A stretch of DNA of 64,000 bases from Ascaris suum. Taxonomy: Eukaryota > Nematoda > Chromadorea > Rhabditida > Ascarididae. Of this stretch, positions 12,001 through 23,441 are shown one piece after another (position 1 is the first letter of the stretch; each line of letters begins with the position of its first letter). A program made the position numbers and the translations under genes. The DNA is taken from NCBI GenBank assembly GCA_013433145.1, contig CM024170.1, positions 1,071,214-1,135,213 on the forward strand. Reading direction: 5' to 3'. The notes beneath the pieces are model-generated. The model was not told the origin of the DNA and ran no database searches. It worked only from the letters and a program-made list of their open reading frames with translations.

Positions 12001-15000
12001 TCACCGATAAAGTCATAGGAACCATGCATTCGACGAAATAAACTAATTCAACTTTAAGGTCAATAAATAACGCAATTAGATAGAAATAGCATCAATTTTA
12101 TAAACAGAAAGGACAACATTATCGCATATCAAAAGACTTATAAAATTGCGTTTAACCAGGCAACACTTAAATAAGAAATATACCGCGCAACAGAGCAACT
12201 CTAAATGTATACAAAGAAAATTGTGCTTTTCGCTGTGATGATGGTTCGCATATAACCAAAGTGTCCACATCAAGGAAAAAATTTATTAGTATTCCCATTT
12301 TCGGGAAAACGCTCAAAGCAATCAGGGATGCATGAGGTGATGGCGATTTAAGAGTAGCCAATAATGGAAGTACACGTAGTATCCCCTATTAGGGCATTCA
12401 TTGGAAAGCGGAACGTTGCGGGTTCGAACACTCCTTGCGGCATAATATTTTCACCCACCGAACCACGACTTGTTTGATTTCTGTTTTATAAGTAGATTAG
12501 TTGTGTTTTACCTTGTTTATTTTATAAAATTAGTTATTTCTCACCTTCTTTAAATTTCATGAGGGAATTCACTTTTCACATGAAATCTACATGATCAGCA
12601 ATCTTACCGCAGATTGTGCACGTGTCGATGCAGCTACCTGAGCCAATATCTGCGTGCATGTACTATGCAACTCACTAATTGAAATCGCCGATCCACCACG
12701 ACATAACTTCAGAATTTTTTCATCACTGGAATTATAATACTTCATTTAGTTATCAATTAAGCGGAAAAATAAAACATCATTGCTAACCAATTCGAAATTA
12801 CATTCCACTAAAAATATATATTCTGCAGATGGCATTCAGACAAATACCATCTCTAAAATATTTTTTAACATTTTAGAAGTTCCCTCAGCAGAATAGATTT
12901 TAATTGTTTGCAACTCATTTCAAAAAAAAAAAGTTCCCCAAAGAAAAATATCCAAAATGGAGTCGTTAAATGCCACAAACTTTACGAAGTGCCTATGAAA
13001 GGCATTTTCACTATGACAGCTAAACGAGTGAACATAACAGAAAATAGCTGTAACGCTAACATTAGCGGTACTTGCCGTCTTTGCTTCTTTCACTTCTTAT
13101 GCGCTTTATGCATTTTTGCAACAATGCAAAACTGCTACGACAGCACCATTTCGGCAGGTATATTTTCTGCTTATATATAACTGTTTTTTTTTGTTAATTC
13201 ATGGTTCAGAGAACTACAGTGATGAAATCTGATGAGTATACTCTAAGTTCTAGGCTGGTGACATTTCCTCTTACCTCATGACATTCGACTGCCTTCTAAT
13301 ATCTGCCGATGGTGTCATAAAAGTTGTCAATGAATTTCTAATCTACACAGTGTCACCGAAACATATATTCATTGGCTAATAATTTATAGGGCTGGTTAGC
13401 GGTGAACGAAAAAGCCTACAAGACATTATTTTCTTCGTTAGATTATTGCTACAGTCGATTGGTTTAAAGAAGAAGATAATAGAAAATACGCCTATCTTAG
13501 CGACGGCCTGCCTGGCATCTATTCCTTTGTCACACCTGGCCTCTCCTTTTCTGGATAACTTTTCGATGAGACATATCTCAGTCACATAAGCATTGCAAAG
13601 AATATATTGCCACACAAATATCTCATCATTTGAACCTCTTATTGAAGACTGGAACAAAATAAAAATGAAAGGCGTTAAACAATAGCGAATAAAATTGATC
13701 ATACGACAGCACTATTTGAATGACCGATTCGTCGATATCGGCGTTACCAAATAACTGTTCCAACGCTTCTCTACGATTATTCACTCCCATCCTGACAACG
13801 ATTTCCGATAATGGATCCAGATAGAAACGAAGTGCCTGCAAAGCAACAATATTCGCATACATTTCCATCTCTAGTGTTAGTTCGGATGGTTTCAACTCAA
13901 GGCATCAAGCAATAGAATTCTCTTCGCTGAGCCCGACTTGAGTTCGGATTCTCTGGTCCCCACTTGTTCGATTTTCACCCAAACTATTTGAGAATCGATT
14001 ATAAGGTCGTTTCTTCAATAATATAAAAGAGATTTTATTGCGGATAATTGGAATTATTGCCCTTAATTCATTTCAACAGAAGGTATGCATCCAATGGAAC
14101 AGTTCCATTCTTCGCATTTTCTTAATGCTCGAAGAAAAACTATTCGAAGAAGAGCTCAACGGAAATTCTAAGAAATAATAATTGCTCCTTGCTATTCATA
14201 TTCATATACTTTTGCGTGTTTTCCCATTTCGGAACTTTGAAATAAAAAAATTAAAATAAAATAAGAATAAACTCACTTCTTCGGCTTCGGAGATCGACGA
14301 ACGATTGCCGATAATATCTTCGATGATGTCCAATACACGTCTCGGCTCTTTATTGAAAGCAGTCAAAATCGAATGCCAAAACGATCGTTTCGCCAAATCG
14401 AACATCTCCGTTTTACCGAAACGATACAGAGGACGGACGTTAGCCATCTCAGACGTTGAAAGCTGAAACATTCGATTTGAAGCACTCCATTATATTCTTA
14501 ATAAACCATAACAAATTTGCTTACAACAAATCAACTAGTTCAAAAGGGAACTAATTATAAAATGATATCAGAAATGCTTTTCGTAAATTTCTTCCCGACC
14601 ATCCCCTCTCAATCTCTTTATTTATGAATACTTAAGACATCGAATCGACAAGAAAACTTCACTGCTTTTTCGACTATCTTATAAAACGCTTTCTTCCTAA
14701 AACCCATCCAATAAAATGCTCTCTTCATATAATCCACTCATAAATGAAAAGCTTCAGAAGAAAAGCTTATGCTAAACAAATTAAGCCTAACGATACAACG
14801 TTTGAAGCTTCTGTTTTCATCTTCTCTTCATAGCAACTATTTATTAAAAAAACCTCCATAAGAATTTCAATAAAAAGTAGCTATGGAATCGAACGCATCA
14901 TAATCTGTGTGCTGCCATCAACATCACGTCTACTCAACGGTGAATATGATTTCTGGAACATATGTGTATAGAATTGCAAAGCAAAACTTTCATTTCAGGC

Positions 15001-18000
15001 CTTAGTAGTTAGGTCTTTTGTCCCCTGATTGGGAGGCCAAAAAATTACTGTAAATCTCCAAGGGTCAACAACAAAAGGAGCAAAATTACACAGCACAATA
15101 AAGCGACCGGTTGCAGTCGCAATATTCGGCTTCCAGCTTTCAATAGACTCATGGAATGCAACAGAAAACAACAACAAGACAACTAGATAATGCTCCAAGA
15201 AACCACCTTAATATTCCCAGCAGAGAAGCACTCCAACAGGCGCATACATGCTGTATATAGCGTAGTACAACTGCATCCCATTCTTATAACGAATTCAGGT
15301 GCCTGAATTAATTTCTTTTTAAATCATAAAATATAGCCACAACTAATTTTCCCCAAAATCGACAATAAACAATTCATCGAAATTCTCTAGCAACTCTTCT
15401 CTCTTCTCGATTATCTTTCAGCACTTCTCTCACCTCAACGGTATTATATAAATTTTTGTACTTGCTTAAGATAATATAACAAATCGCTTTGTGATCAATC
15501 GATGATTATTCCATCAAATAAATAAAATATAACTCAACACACCTCATAATCCCGGAATAATGAACCTAAACACCTTAACGAATTGCTTAAGTAAGATCTA
15601 TTCCTTTGGCGAAATCGGAATGTCATCAAAAAGCTCAACAGAATTCGTCGATGAATAAACAAATCTATAGTTCTGTCGAATAAGCTTGAGCCACTTTCTA
15701 AAACACCATTAAAACTTTTGCACTTTCCTCTAAATGGCTTAGTTTGAATTTCCCTCCACAAGCTTCGTTTGAAAAAAAATTCCCCAAAATTCTTCATACA
15801 AACTTTTTCATCTTCGTTCTCCAATATAAAATAAAAAACATATGGCTTCTTTTCAAAGATCTCAAATATTCGATAACACCATTAGAATGTAATGATAAGG
15901 ATGAATGAGCGAAACGAAACCTCAAAATTTCTACGCCGCTCAATATATATGCGCCATTGCTGTGATCCATTTACCATAGCAAATAACTATCATTTAGGAG
16001 CCTCTCAAAATTCATCACTTCATTCAATATCTTCTCAAGGTTCGTAAATTCATATGATATCACCTGGATTTAGAAGTAAAGGAAATAATCGCTGAAATCG
16101 GCTTACATTGGCAGGAAGTAGCAGACGGATTGTATCTACTCCCTTCACATACAACTTCACTGCAGTGCTGAACGTGTAACCAAGACGCACTAAATGCCCT
16201 CTTACAGTGGCCACCTGAAAAGGGCAAAATGTGGTGACGCCACCTTTACCTCAGTTTGAATGTCACAATGATAACAGGTGATGGAAATGTGAAGAAACAC
16301 TTTCCAAGAAAATACAAGTTTTTTTCTTTTGGTTACCTCATAAGTTACTCGACAATCAACGGTCTCCTCAACTTCCACTTAATATTCATAATATGAAGCA
16401 TTTAATAAAGAAGATGGCAAAGGTTTCCCCCAAAAAATTGGAAGTGCAAAAACATATAAAGCTTTAGTGCATTAACTTGCTCTTTCATCAAATATATCCA
16501 CATCTTATGATTCAAAAAAAAAATCTACGAATCGGAACGAAACTTCACAGGTATAACTCAAAACTGAAAGTGAAGATTAAAAGAAACTTTCGGAATCATA
16601 AGTCAAGTAACTGCGCTTCATCAGGACGCAAGTTCCCAAACTATCACAAAATCTATTTCTGGACGAGTATAAAGGATGGCGGATGAGGTCACTAAATGAT
16701 AAATAAATTTCGAGACTTCGGCTTCAGTTATTCCCAAATCGAAGAAGAGAGGGACAGAAGTACGCCTACATATATATAGTAATGAGGCTGCCATAATCCG
16801 CTTACAATCGTAAATTTGCATAAGCAAAAAAAAAACAATTCAAAGAAATGTACCATATCACGAACAGTCAACGGCAACGTCAAACTCTCCTCAGCATGCT
16901 GACTGCGACGCAGTAGAATGCACTCTTCGAGCGTCAACTCCTCATAAATTCGACAACTCACCGATCTTGGAACCTATAAAGCAATTCTGTTTGCCATTTC
17001 AGGCCAATCGTTTCAACGTTGCAAACAACACCCGTAAATTTCGAGTAGATTCTAGACCTCAAATATTTTTCTTATTTCCTCGTACAGCATCATCAAAGGA
17101 AATAAGCGCTGAAATACATTTACAGTAGCAGGAAGTGGCACGCCTATTGTAGTGTCTGTTCCGTTTATCACAAAATGGATCCGAACGATCTGGAAATAGA
17201 ATGACTGCTGAAAGACACATAAACTTTATAATTGCAATTTCTAACCTATAACTGTAAAATTATCACAGCTATCAGACGCCATACCTGGGCAAAGAAAAAA
17301 AGGAAGGCGATACTCAAGTAAACATATATGAAGCAAATAATACTAAAAGCACTTACCGTACGACCCGAATCGTGTAATTTAAATCGCAATAATGCACGTA
17401 GGCGATGATTGCCATCTACAACAACATATTTCAAATGCGTTCGACCACACATTTTGAAGCTTCGAGTGAAAACCGTGAAAACCATTTTCTTCCAGTCCCA
17501 AAGTCCTTCGGACATAAAGCGCTCCAACTCGTCGACATAAACGCTATTCAGAGGTCGTATCTGAAGGGACTCATCAAGCAACAATCTCTCAACAGGGATA
17601 TCCCGCAGATTACCTGAAATGAACAAAAGCGACAATGTCATGATCGCAGAGTCTGCCAATTCATCGATCATCCATTCACAGTTGGCTCTAGGCGAGAAGA
17701 CTTCCAACTTTGCGTCAAATGGGCTCACTAGATGCAACCTTCAGAAAACGAACTCTATGTATAAAAGAACGGCTGTGGTATGGAATTAAGGTGATCAGTC
17801 ATAAAAAAGACCAGCTGGACGCATAGGACCATCACGATAAAACCTCCACAGAGAAATTCCAAATTACTGGCCAGTCCTTTCAACTCCTCTCGTTCCTTAA
17901 ATCGATCATTGCTCTCAATTCACTGTAGCAGCTCATTAATTGGCTTCCTATATTTTATGCACATGATCCCAATTCTGCAATAACAACACACAACTTTACA

Positions 18001-19603
18001 TCATGACAATGCAACAAGTTTCCATCCAATAAAGGTATAAATAAAAGAAAACGACAGCATATATGAAATAATTGCGCATTTTCAACGAGCACTTTAGAGG
18101 TTGACAATTTGTGCAGCCTAGTGTCACACAAGAATGCCCACCTGTTCAGCAAGCCCCCTAGCTGGACCTTAGCTGAAGGTTTGAAAATTACCTGCATAAT
18201 CCACGACTGCAACAAAACTTACCTGTATAATCTACGGTCCTCTATCTGCTTTACAATGCACAAAGTATGGCCGTGCAATTAATGATCCTTCATCACTACT
18301 ATGCCTCACAATAAATCGTCATCGACTTTAAAATGAAGATTCATCTACCTGCTCTAAACTGCACAGAGTATGCCTCTCCACCTGTTCCACATTGAACAAC
18401 GTGTCGCTTTCCATACATTCTATACCGTACAAGTCGCCTTCCTCAGTCTATTCTGCATTTCGCACATAGAATACTCCGCTCCTCCTATATTTTGGAATGC
18501 TGCTTTCTAACAAATTTTTGCAAACGGAAATCAAAAGAGGAGTTCGCATCCAACAGTCAATTAAAAGTATACCACTATGGCGAAGTTTACTCGGCAATTC
18601 ATCACGAAGTGTCGTTATCCTCTTGAGAACACCTTCTTCGTCCGCTTTATTCGATTGTGCCAATGGATCTGTCTGCAATTTCATACAACGATTCAATGAG
18701 GTCCATACGTATCGACTGAAAGTAGTCCACAAATTTCTTATATATCAAAGCAACGACTTGCTGAGGTATGGGTAGCAGTAAGGAATAATGACCACTCTAA
18801 TAGGTCGTGATGAGCAAATAACTAAGGAACTAACGATCCTATGTGTATGCATTATCGACATTGCAACAGAGCATACGCTAGCTATATCGCAGCGGTGATT
18901 TTGAAACGCAATAAGCGCCTAAGTGAGCAAAGTGGTACTCTGAATGCCTCAATAATTCGTCATTATAATAGTGGAATTTTCCTTCAAAACTAAACTTAGG
19001 CTTATCTCAATTCATTTTGCACAGCAATGACAAGTGAATTACGGCAAAGAACACACTTCTTTGAGTTAGCTGCCTTCGGAATGAACTGGGGTTTTGTTGA
19101 GTGCAACGTGTCGATACACCGCATCACTTCCTTTTGCCAAAGGATATTAAATTTTCCATAGCAATAAAACGTAAACAACATACAAATTTATGCATTATGT
19201 CCCTCTACAAAATCGTAACAGTTTCACCAAATGCGCTTCAAAGCTTCCACTTTCTCCATTCCCTTCATACATGCGGTGTGGATGGAGAACCGCCGTTAGA
19301 GTGCTTATCCAGAAACGAGGAACAATCCCTCCCTCCCCTCTACTCCTCCCCCTCCCCCTACTATTTGTGATGAAATGGTAGATCAAAGAATATAGTTAGC
19401 CACAACCGTCACACATATCAATGTACTAGACTGATCGGACATCGATGCATCAAGCCTATTTTCAGTAATATCTGAATAACCTCAGTGGAGTTCTTACTGC
19501 CTCGGTGTTTCATGAGTGTCGTCGTCGTATCATCAGAAAATCGGTCGTTTGTTATTAGACCTCCTTCGTTTTCGACACTGTACGCATCTTCCACATGAGA
19601 CAT
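9033..19603 (-). CDS. Large protein with ParB/sulfiredoxin-like domain, 12-exon model, about 744 aa
   Basis: Minus-strand exons: 19603-19481, 18672-18573, 17613-17357, 17189-17124, 16973-16854, 16800-16693, 16214-16107, 14462-14277, 13835-13705, 12725-12608, 10547-10386, 9788-9033. Every junction keeps frame. An alternative skips exon 2 and uses the better donor GTAAGA at 19497 (705 aa). Exon 3 carries a ParB-type N-domain: an IRPL strand-turn, VYVDELERFM helix, then VVVDGNHRLRAL with D141-G142-N143-H144-R145, resembling the GxxR nucleotide-binding turn of ParB and sulfiredoxin. Residues 161-258 resemble the following part of that fold, including ELTLEECILLRRSQ and LPLTVRDM. Residues 295-440 are helical and well conserved in codon style. 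The last exon (251 aa) is polar with basic patches (SQRSQRALRKRCC) and an amphipathic C-terminus. Nuclear DNA- or nucleotide-binding is inferred from motif only. I cannot name an orthologue. Confidence 0.75.
9898..9952. repeat. 22-nt direct repeat, two copies
   Basis: Identical 22-nt units at 9898-9919 and 9931-9952 (start AACGGATCGCC, end CTCCGAA), 11 nt apart. They lie in the last intron of the ParB-like gene. Confidence 0.85.
16079..17160 (-). repeat. Duplicated exon end plus intron start inside the ParB-like gene
   Basis: The 3' ends of exons 17189-17124 and 16214-16107 and the first 25-30 nt of their introns are clearly related: plus strand 17097-17150 and 16079-16131 share GGAAATAANCGCTGAAAT, TTACA, GCAGGAAGT and ATTGTA in the same order and spacing. 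The coded segments match as DTTIGVPLPAT and DTIRLLLPAN. This points to an intragenic exon duplication about 1.02 kb long. Confidence 0.7.
17357..17613 (-). other. Exon encoding the ParB/Srx-like motif DGNHR
   Basis: Acceptor TTTCAG, donor GTAAGT, 257 nt. Order of elements matches the ParB N-terminal domain: short strand, Arg-Pro turn, helix ending in G-L-W, a strand (VFTVFTR), then YVVVDGNHRLRAL. In bacterial ParB-type proteins the residues after this strand form the CTP/ATP-binding turn. Whether the animal protein binds a nucleotide is unknown. Confidence 0.7.
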
Positions 19604-21439
19604 TTGTTTATACGATCACAAAAACGATACTCCTTCTACAGTTCTATAAACGATTATTTTTGCGGTAGTATCGGAAGCACATATAATGAAAATGCCCTAT
19701 AAAATAGGACGACAACACCTGCAATTTCAAACAAACAAATCCGGCAAATGAAACTGCTTCATAGGAAAACAAATATGACGCATCTGCACCCTTCGTTTCA
19801 ACATTTTTGCCCCCACAAAGCCTCCCCCTCCCCCCTTCCTCCCACTTTCACTTTGATCATTCGCTATCAACATCGGGATTGAGTATGAAATGAGGCAAGA
19901 GAGTACGAGGACACTCTCACCTCTCTTTGTCGATATGATGAGAATAAAATCCGACTTTTAGTTCGTCATAAACGAAGGAACAAAAAAACATGCAAGTCTC
20001 TGTCCCGACTTAATGTGCGTGCATGTCGCCAGGTAAGATTGGCCCATTTGGTTGCTTTTTAGGCATTTTGGTACCGCAAAGTCCTTCATCCTTCGAATTA
20101 ACTGACCTCTTATCCCCTAGCCTTCATGCTCAAAACTGATCGTCAGTTGCCTCCTATCTGGTGATATTTTGAAAAACTTCAGAATCAACAAAACTGACTA
20201 AAAACCGAATTCAGTTGAACAAAAATGAGAGTACGATTTGAAATACGCAGGATCAGATGCACGAATCTCATGAATTTGATAGACTCATCGTCTCTCCTTC
20301 CTCTTCCTCCCTCCCTCGCACATTTCTCAAGTTCATCCTCATCTGCCTTTTCGCTCTCCTATACCTCCAACGAGGCTAATTCCGTCCGAAAACCCACACT
20401 CACAAATTAAACAGCTTATAGTAAAGATGAATTCACATGGATAAAACCGTCACCACGCATAACAACACTCTGGCAATTAAATTTATTCATGCAAAATAAC
20501 ATAAATTGCAATTTACACGCAAAGACGAACGAATTTGCACATTGAAATGCTCCCTTAGCTCTCTAATAACGATGCCGCGAGATACAATTAGAAGGGCACC
20601 AGCTTGCAAAACATGCAATGCATGAATGACTGCAAAAATATGCAGTGCAATTTGCAAGCATATTACGATGGATTCAACTAGCGTGAGCAGGCGAAACTGT
20701 TTTTGGAGAAGTAAGACTATGGCGTTACCGATCCTGCTTCAGATAATAATGAAGCTGAAAGCATACTTACTGCTCTCCAAACAATCAGAACTTGCACAAG
20801 AGCACTATTCTATGCAATGCCCACTCAAGTACCATTTCCACAGTATTAGAAGGTATAGGTCAATAGGCAATTATAATGAATGAATTAGCTTCGAGAGAAC
20901 ACCGTAAAAATCGCAAAACTTTGTACGGTTAGCGAAATGAAAGAGGATAAAATGCGCCAAATATTCAATATTGTACAATACGTTAAAGCACACAATGAAT
21001 ATCCCCCAAAAAGAACTCTCACAAAACCTTCGATGAATTCTTTTACCATATTCCCTTTAGCTGACCTGATGGGATTGGGGTTCGGGAAAGGGGACAGAGG
21101 GAAGGAAGGGGGGGGAGGGGGGTAGGCGTTCATGAGGTCACCTCGTGTATCAAAGACTAGAATCCCAAACATGGAAGCTTCTCCATCGACATGGATGACT
21201 TGAATACCATGTAGTCCCACTTTAAACCTGATTGCACCATTTTACGAAGACCTATTATCTTCAAGAATTTTCATTCATTTGGATGCAGCGACTGTTCTCA
21301 AATGGGACTTGAATTAAATTAAAAACGCGTTTAACTGTTCTCTGTGTCACCTCAGTCTCGAGCAATGACTATAACTCTCGAGAAACCCCCATCCACATTT
21401 TCCGTCTTCGAATTCAAGCCAAGCACATGATAAAAATAT
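19604..21439. other. Intergenic, Spt4 to ParB-like gene
   Basis: 1.8 kb between the Spt4 stop and the ATG of the next gene. It holds homopyrimidine tracts near 19810-19850 and 20295-20320, a G-rich tract near 21085-21123, and an exon-like minus-strand stretch at about 21141-21230 that I could not attach to any gene. Confidence 0.6.
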
Positions 21440-23429
21440 TTAATCATTCAGTGTCATGTCGCGCATATTCGGCTTGTAACGGATATTCTGTGCTTTCAGT
21501 TCCTGGACGATATGCGAAGGTAGTGTGCCGGAAACCGAAATGGCGTACATCCCTCTCGCCTGTAAATATACGCTTATTTCTTAATAAATCGTAGACATTA
21601 TTTGCGACTCAAAAAAATAACCTACAGCAGCAGCTAGATCACCCACTGACTGAAATGCAGCATCAGTAGATAGACTATTCCATACCACGAAACTTTCAAA
21701 GAGGATGAGGAAGGAAAATATTTCTGGGCGTTCTGGAAGGTCCACGAAGGATTATAGACAAGGAAAAAGGAAAGTGATCAACGAAAGTTAAGGCTGACTA
21801 AGAAACAGAGGCACGTTAACATCTGAGGGCTCAAGAATATAGCATAATAATACCGAATTGACGCAAAAAGTTGCCAGGTTTCCTTTGAAAATGATGACGG
21901 CTCTACCACCGAGTATAATCCCACTGTCAAATATCAACCAGATTTAAATACTGGGACCGCTATTTCAAATCTCTTTCCCTTCATATTTTAGTACCCATTT
22001 ACAAGGCGTTCTTAATAGTGTCTAGAAATTTCCTTCGCTTTCTTCTAGTCTCCCACTTCAGAAAGAAACAAATAGATGCAGTTGGAATAACACAAGATAT
22101 TTCAAAAAAGCTTAATGAAACTTATCAGGAGATCTAATAATTTAAATTTCAATGGATACAATGACGAACCTTGCGACTAATTTTCTGCCATTTGCAAACC
22201 CATGAATCCTCCGGTATAATCACTGCAATCATTCCATCGAAATTTGAACTGCAAATGAGTTTAATGATTTTGAGTTTCGTTGAAATATCGTTGCAATTGA
22301 AGACTCGACAGCGTTCCGATAACTTTTTGGTAATCTCTCATTTAACGGAGGAAACAACTCCACAGAACAGTCTACTCTGACTGTTCCTCCATGAAACGCC
22401 AATACGGTGGTTTTGGTAAGATTGTCATATATGGGATGTCTACCTGGAAATGCAACTTGATATAAACTCCTACGCGATTTTAAAACACTACACTGATGTG
22501 ACAAATGAAAAGAGTTCAATTATCGTTAGAATCCGCCATTAAGGAAAAATTTGTGAAGATTTTCATAGAATTTTACCTCAGTAACAATTTTTTTTTTCAC
22601 TAAAGGATGCGAAAAAATGCAGAAAGGTTGAATATTAAATTATGATGACAAGCTTTAACTCTGCCTATCAAAACTCACTCCCCCCATCCCCCCTCAAATC
22701 CCGAAGCCTTAGTTAACTTCCCCTCAGATAAAAGAGAAAAATGTCCCAGCCCTTCTACCTCACCAGCCAACCCGGAAATGTGAAGCACTTTAAAGCGCAG
22801 GTGCATCCGGTACCTCATTTCTCAAGCATTGGTATAAAAACAGAAATTCACGTCCACTTGTCCTGTAACTCATTATCACACCTTATGCAGACACTTATAA
22901 AAGGAAAATATACTGAACTCTAGGTGTGCGACCTCTGCCTCATCTGAGCAACCTATGCGTGAAAATGATCAGGTCATGCTTGAAGCCAGAAATCAAATGT
23001 CCAGAAAGAGTCATGTGAAGCGTTAATTTGATTTCTTACTTACAGTTACTCGATATCCTTCTCCAAACTGCTCGAACCACGTTTCTCATCCATGTCCGAG
23101 ACCAAGCTTCCTTAGTGAACTTAGCCATGCCACTTTCCCTTGCTTTCTACTGACTGCGACGATCTACCGCATTTCAAATTGAATTAAAAGTGCGTTGTGC
23201 ATATGCCAACAGTTTTTCTGACTTGAAAAACACATTCAGCTTATTCATCAACAACCTCAACAACCAACCTGGTACACTCGCTGACTTTTTCCTCATCACC
23301 TTTCATGCCCAAGAATCGTTCACAATTGTCACAACCATCTTGCTCGAATTGATCGAGTGTCTTGATCATCGAACACAGCAGACATGCCCGCAGATTACGC
23401 AGATCACGTGGAATACTTTCAATTGACAT
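21440..23429 (-). CDS. spt-4: Transcription elongation factor Spt4, complete, 119 aa
   Basis: Small zinc-finger subunit of DSIF: with Spt5 it binds RNA polymerase II and controls pausing and elongation in the nucleus. Three exons on the minus strand: 23429-23269, 22248-22170, 21559-21440, phases 2 and 0, stop TAA. Residues match the eukaryotic family along the whole length: [13 protein letters not shown], then GCDNCERFL, giving zinc ligands C16, C19, C33, C36; [19 protein letters not shown] in exon 2; and [12 protein letters not shown] in exon 3, the Spt5-facing strand. Length is within a few residues of the animal family (about 117). The start ATG is 10 nt below a TGCAG acceptor. One oddity is II in place of the usual M-S/N in [10 protein letters not shown]. 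Confidence 0.97.
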
Positions 23430-23439
23430 CTCCAAATAT

Positions 23440-23441
23440 CT
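23440..23441 (-). promoter_or_regulatory. Candidate spliced-leader acceptor of Spt4
   Basis: ATATGCAG ends at 23440, followed by 10 nt and the ATG at 23429. No upstream coding exon of Spt4 is expected because the start matches the family N-terminus, so the acceptor is either for a spliced leader or for a short 5' UTR intron. Confidence 0.5.

Noticed and set aside
12400..12450. tRNA gene around GGTTCGAAC
   Set aside because: No acceptor stem, anticodon stem or A box can be folded around the B-box-like motif.
14881..14957. Terminal exon of the ParB-like gene ending near 14881
   Set aside because: It is open in phase 0 after CCAG and ends in TAG, but five further phase-matched exons continue the gene to 9033. 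Could be an alternative 3' end.
15534..15824. 96-codon minus-strand ORF
   Set aside because: Lies in an intron of the ParB-like gene, with poly-T/poly-A driven residues and no consensus splice sites in the right phase.
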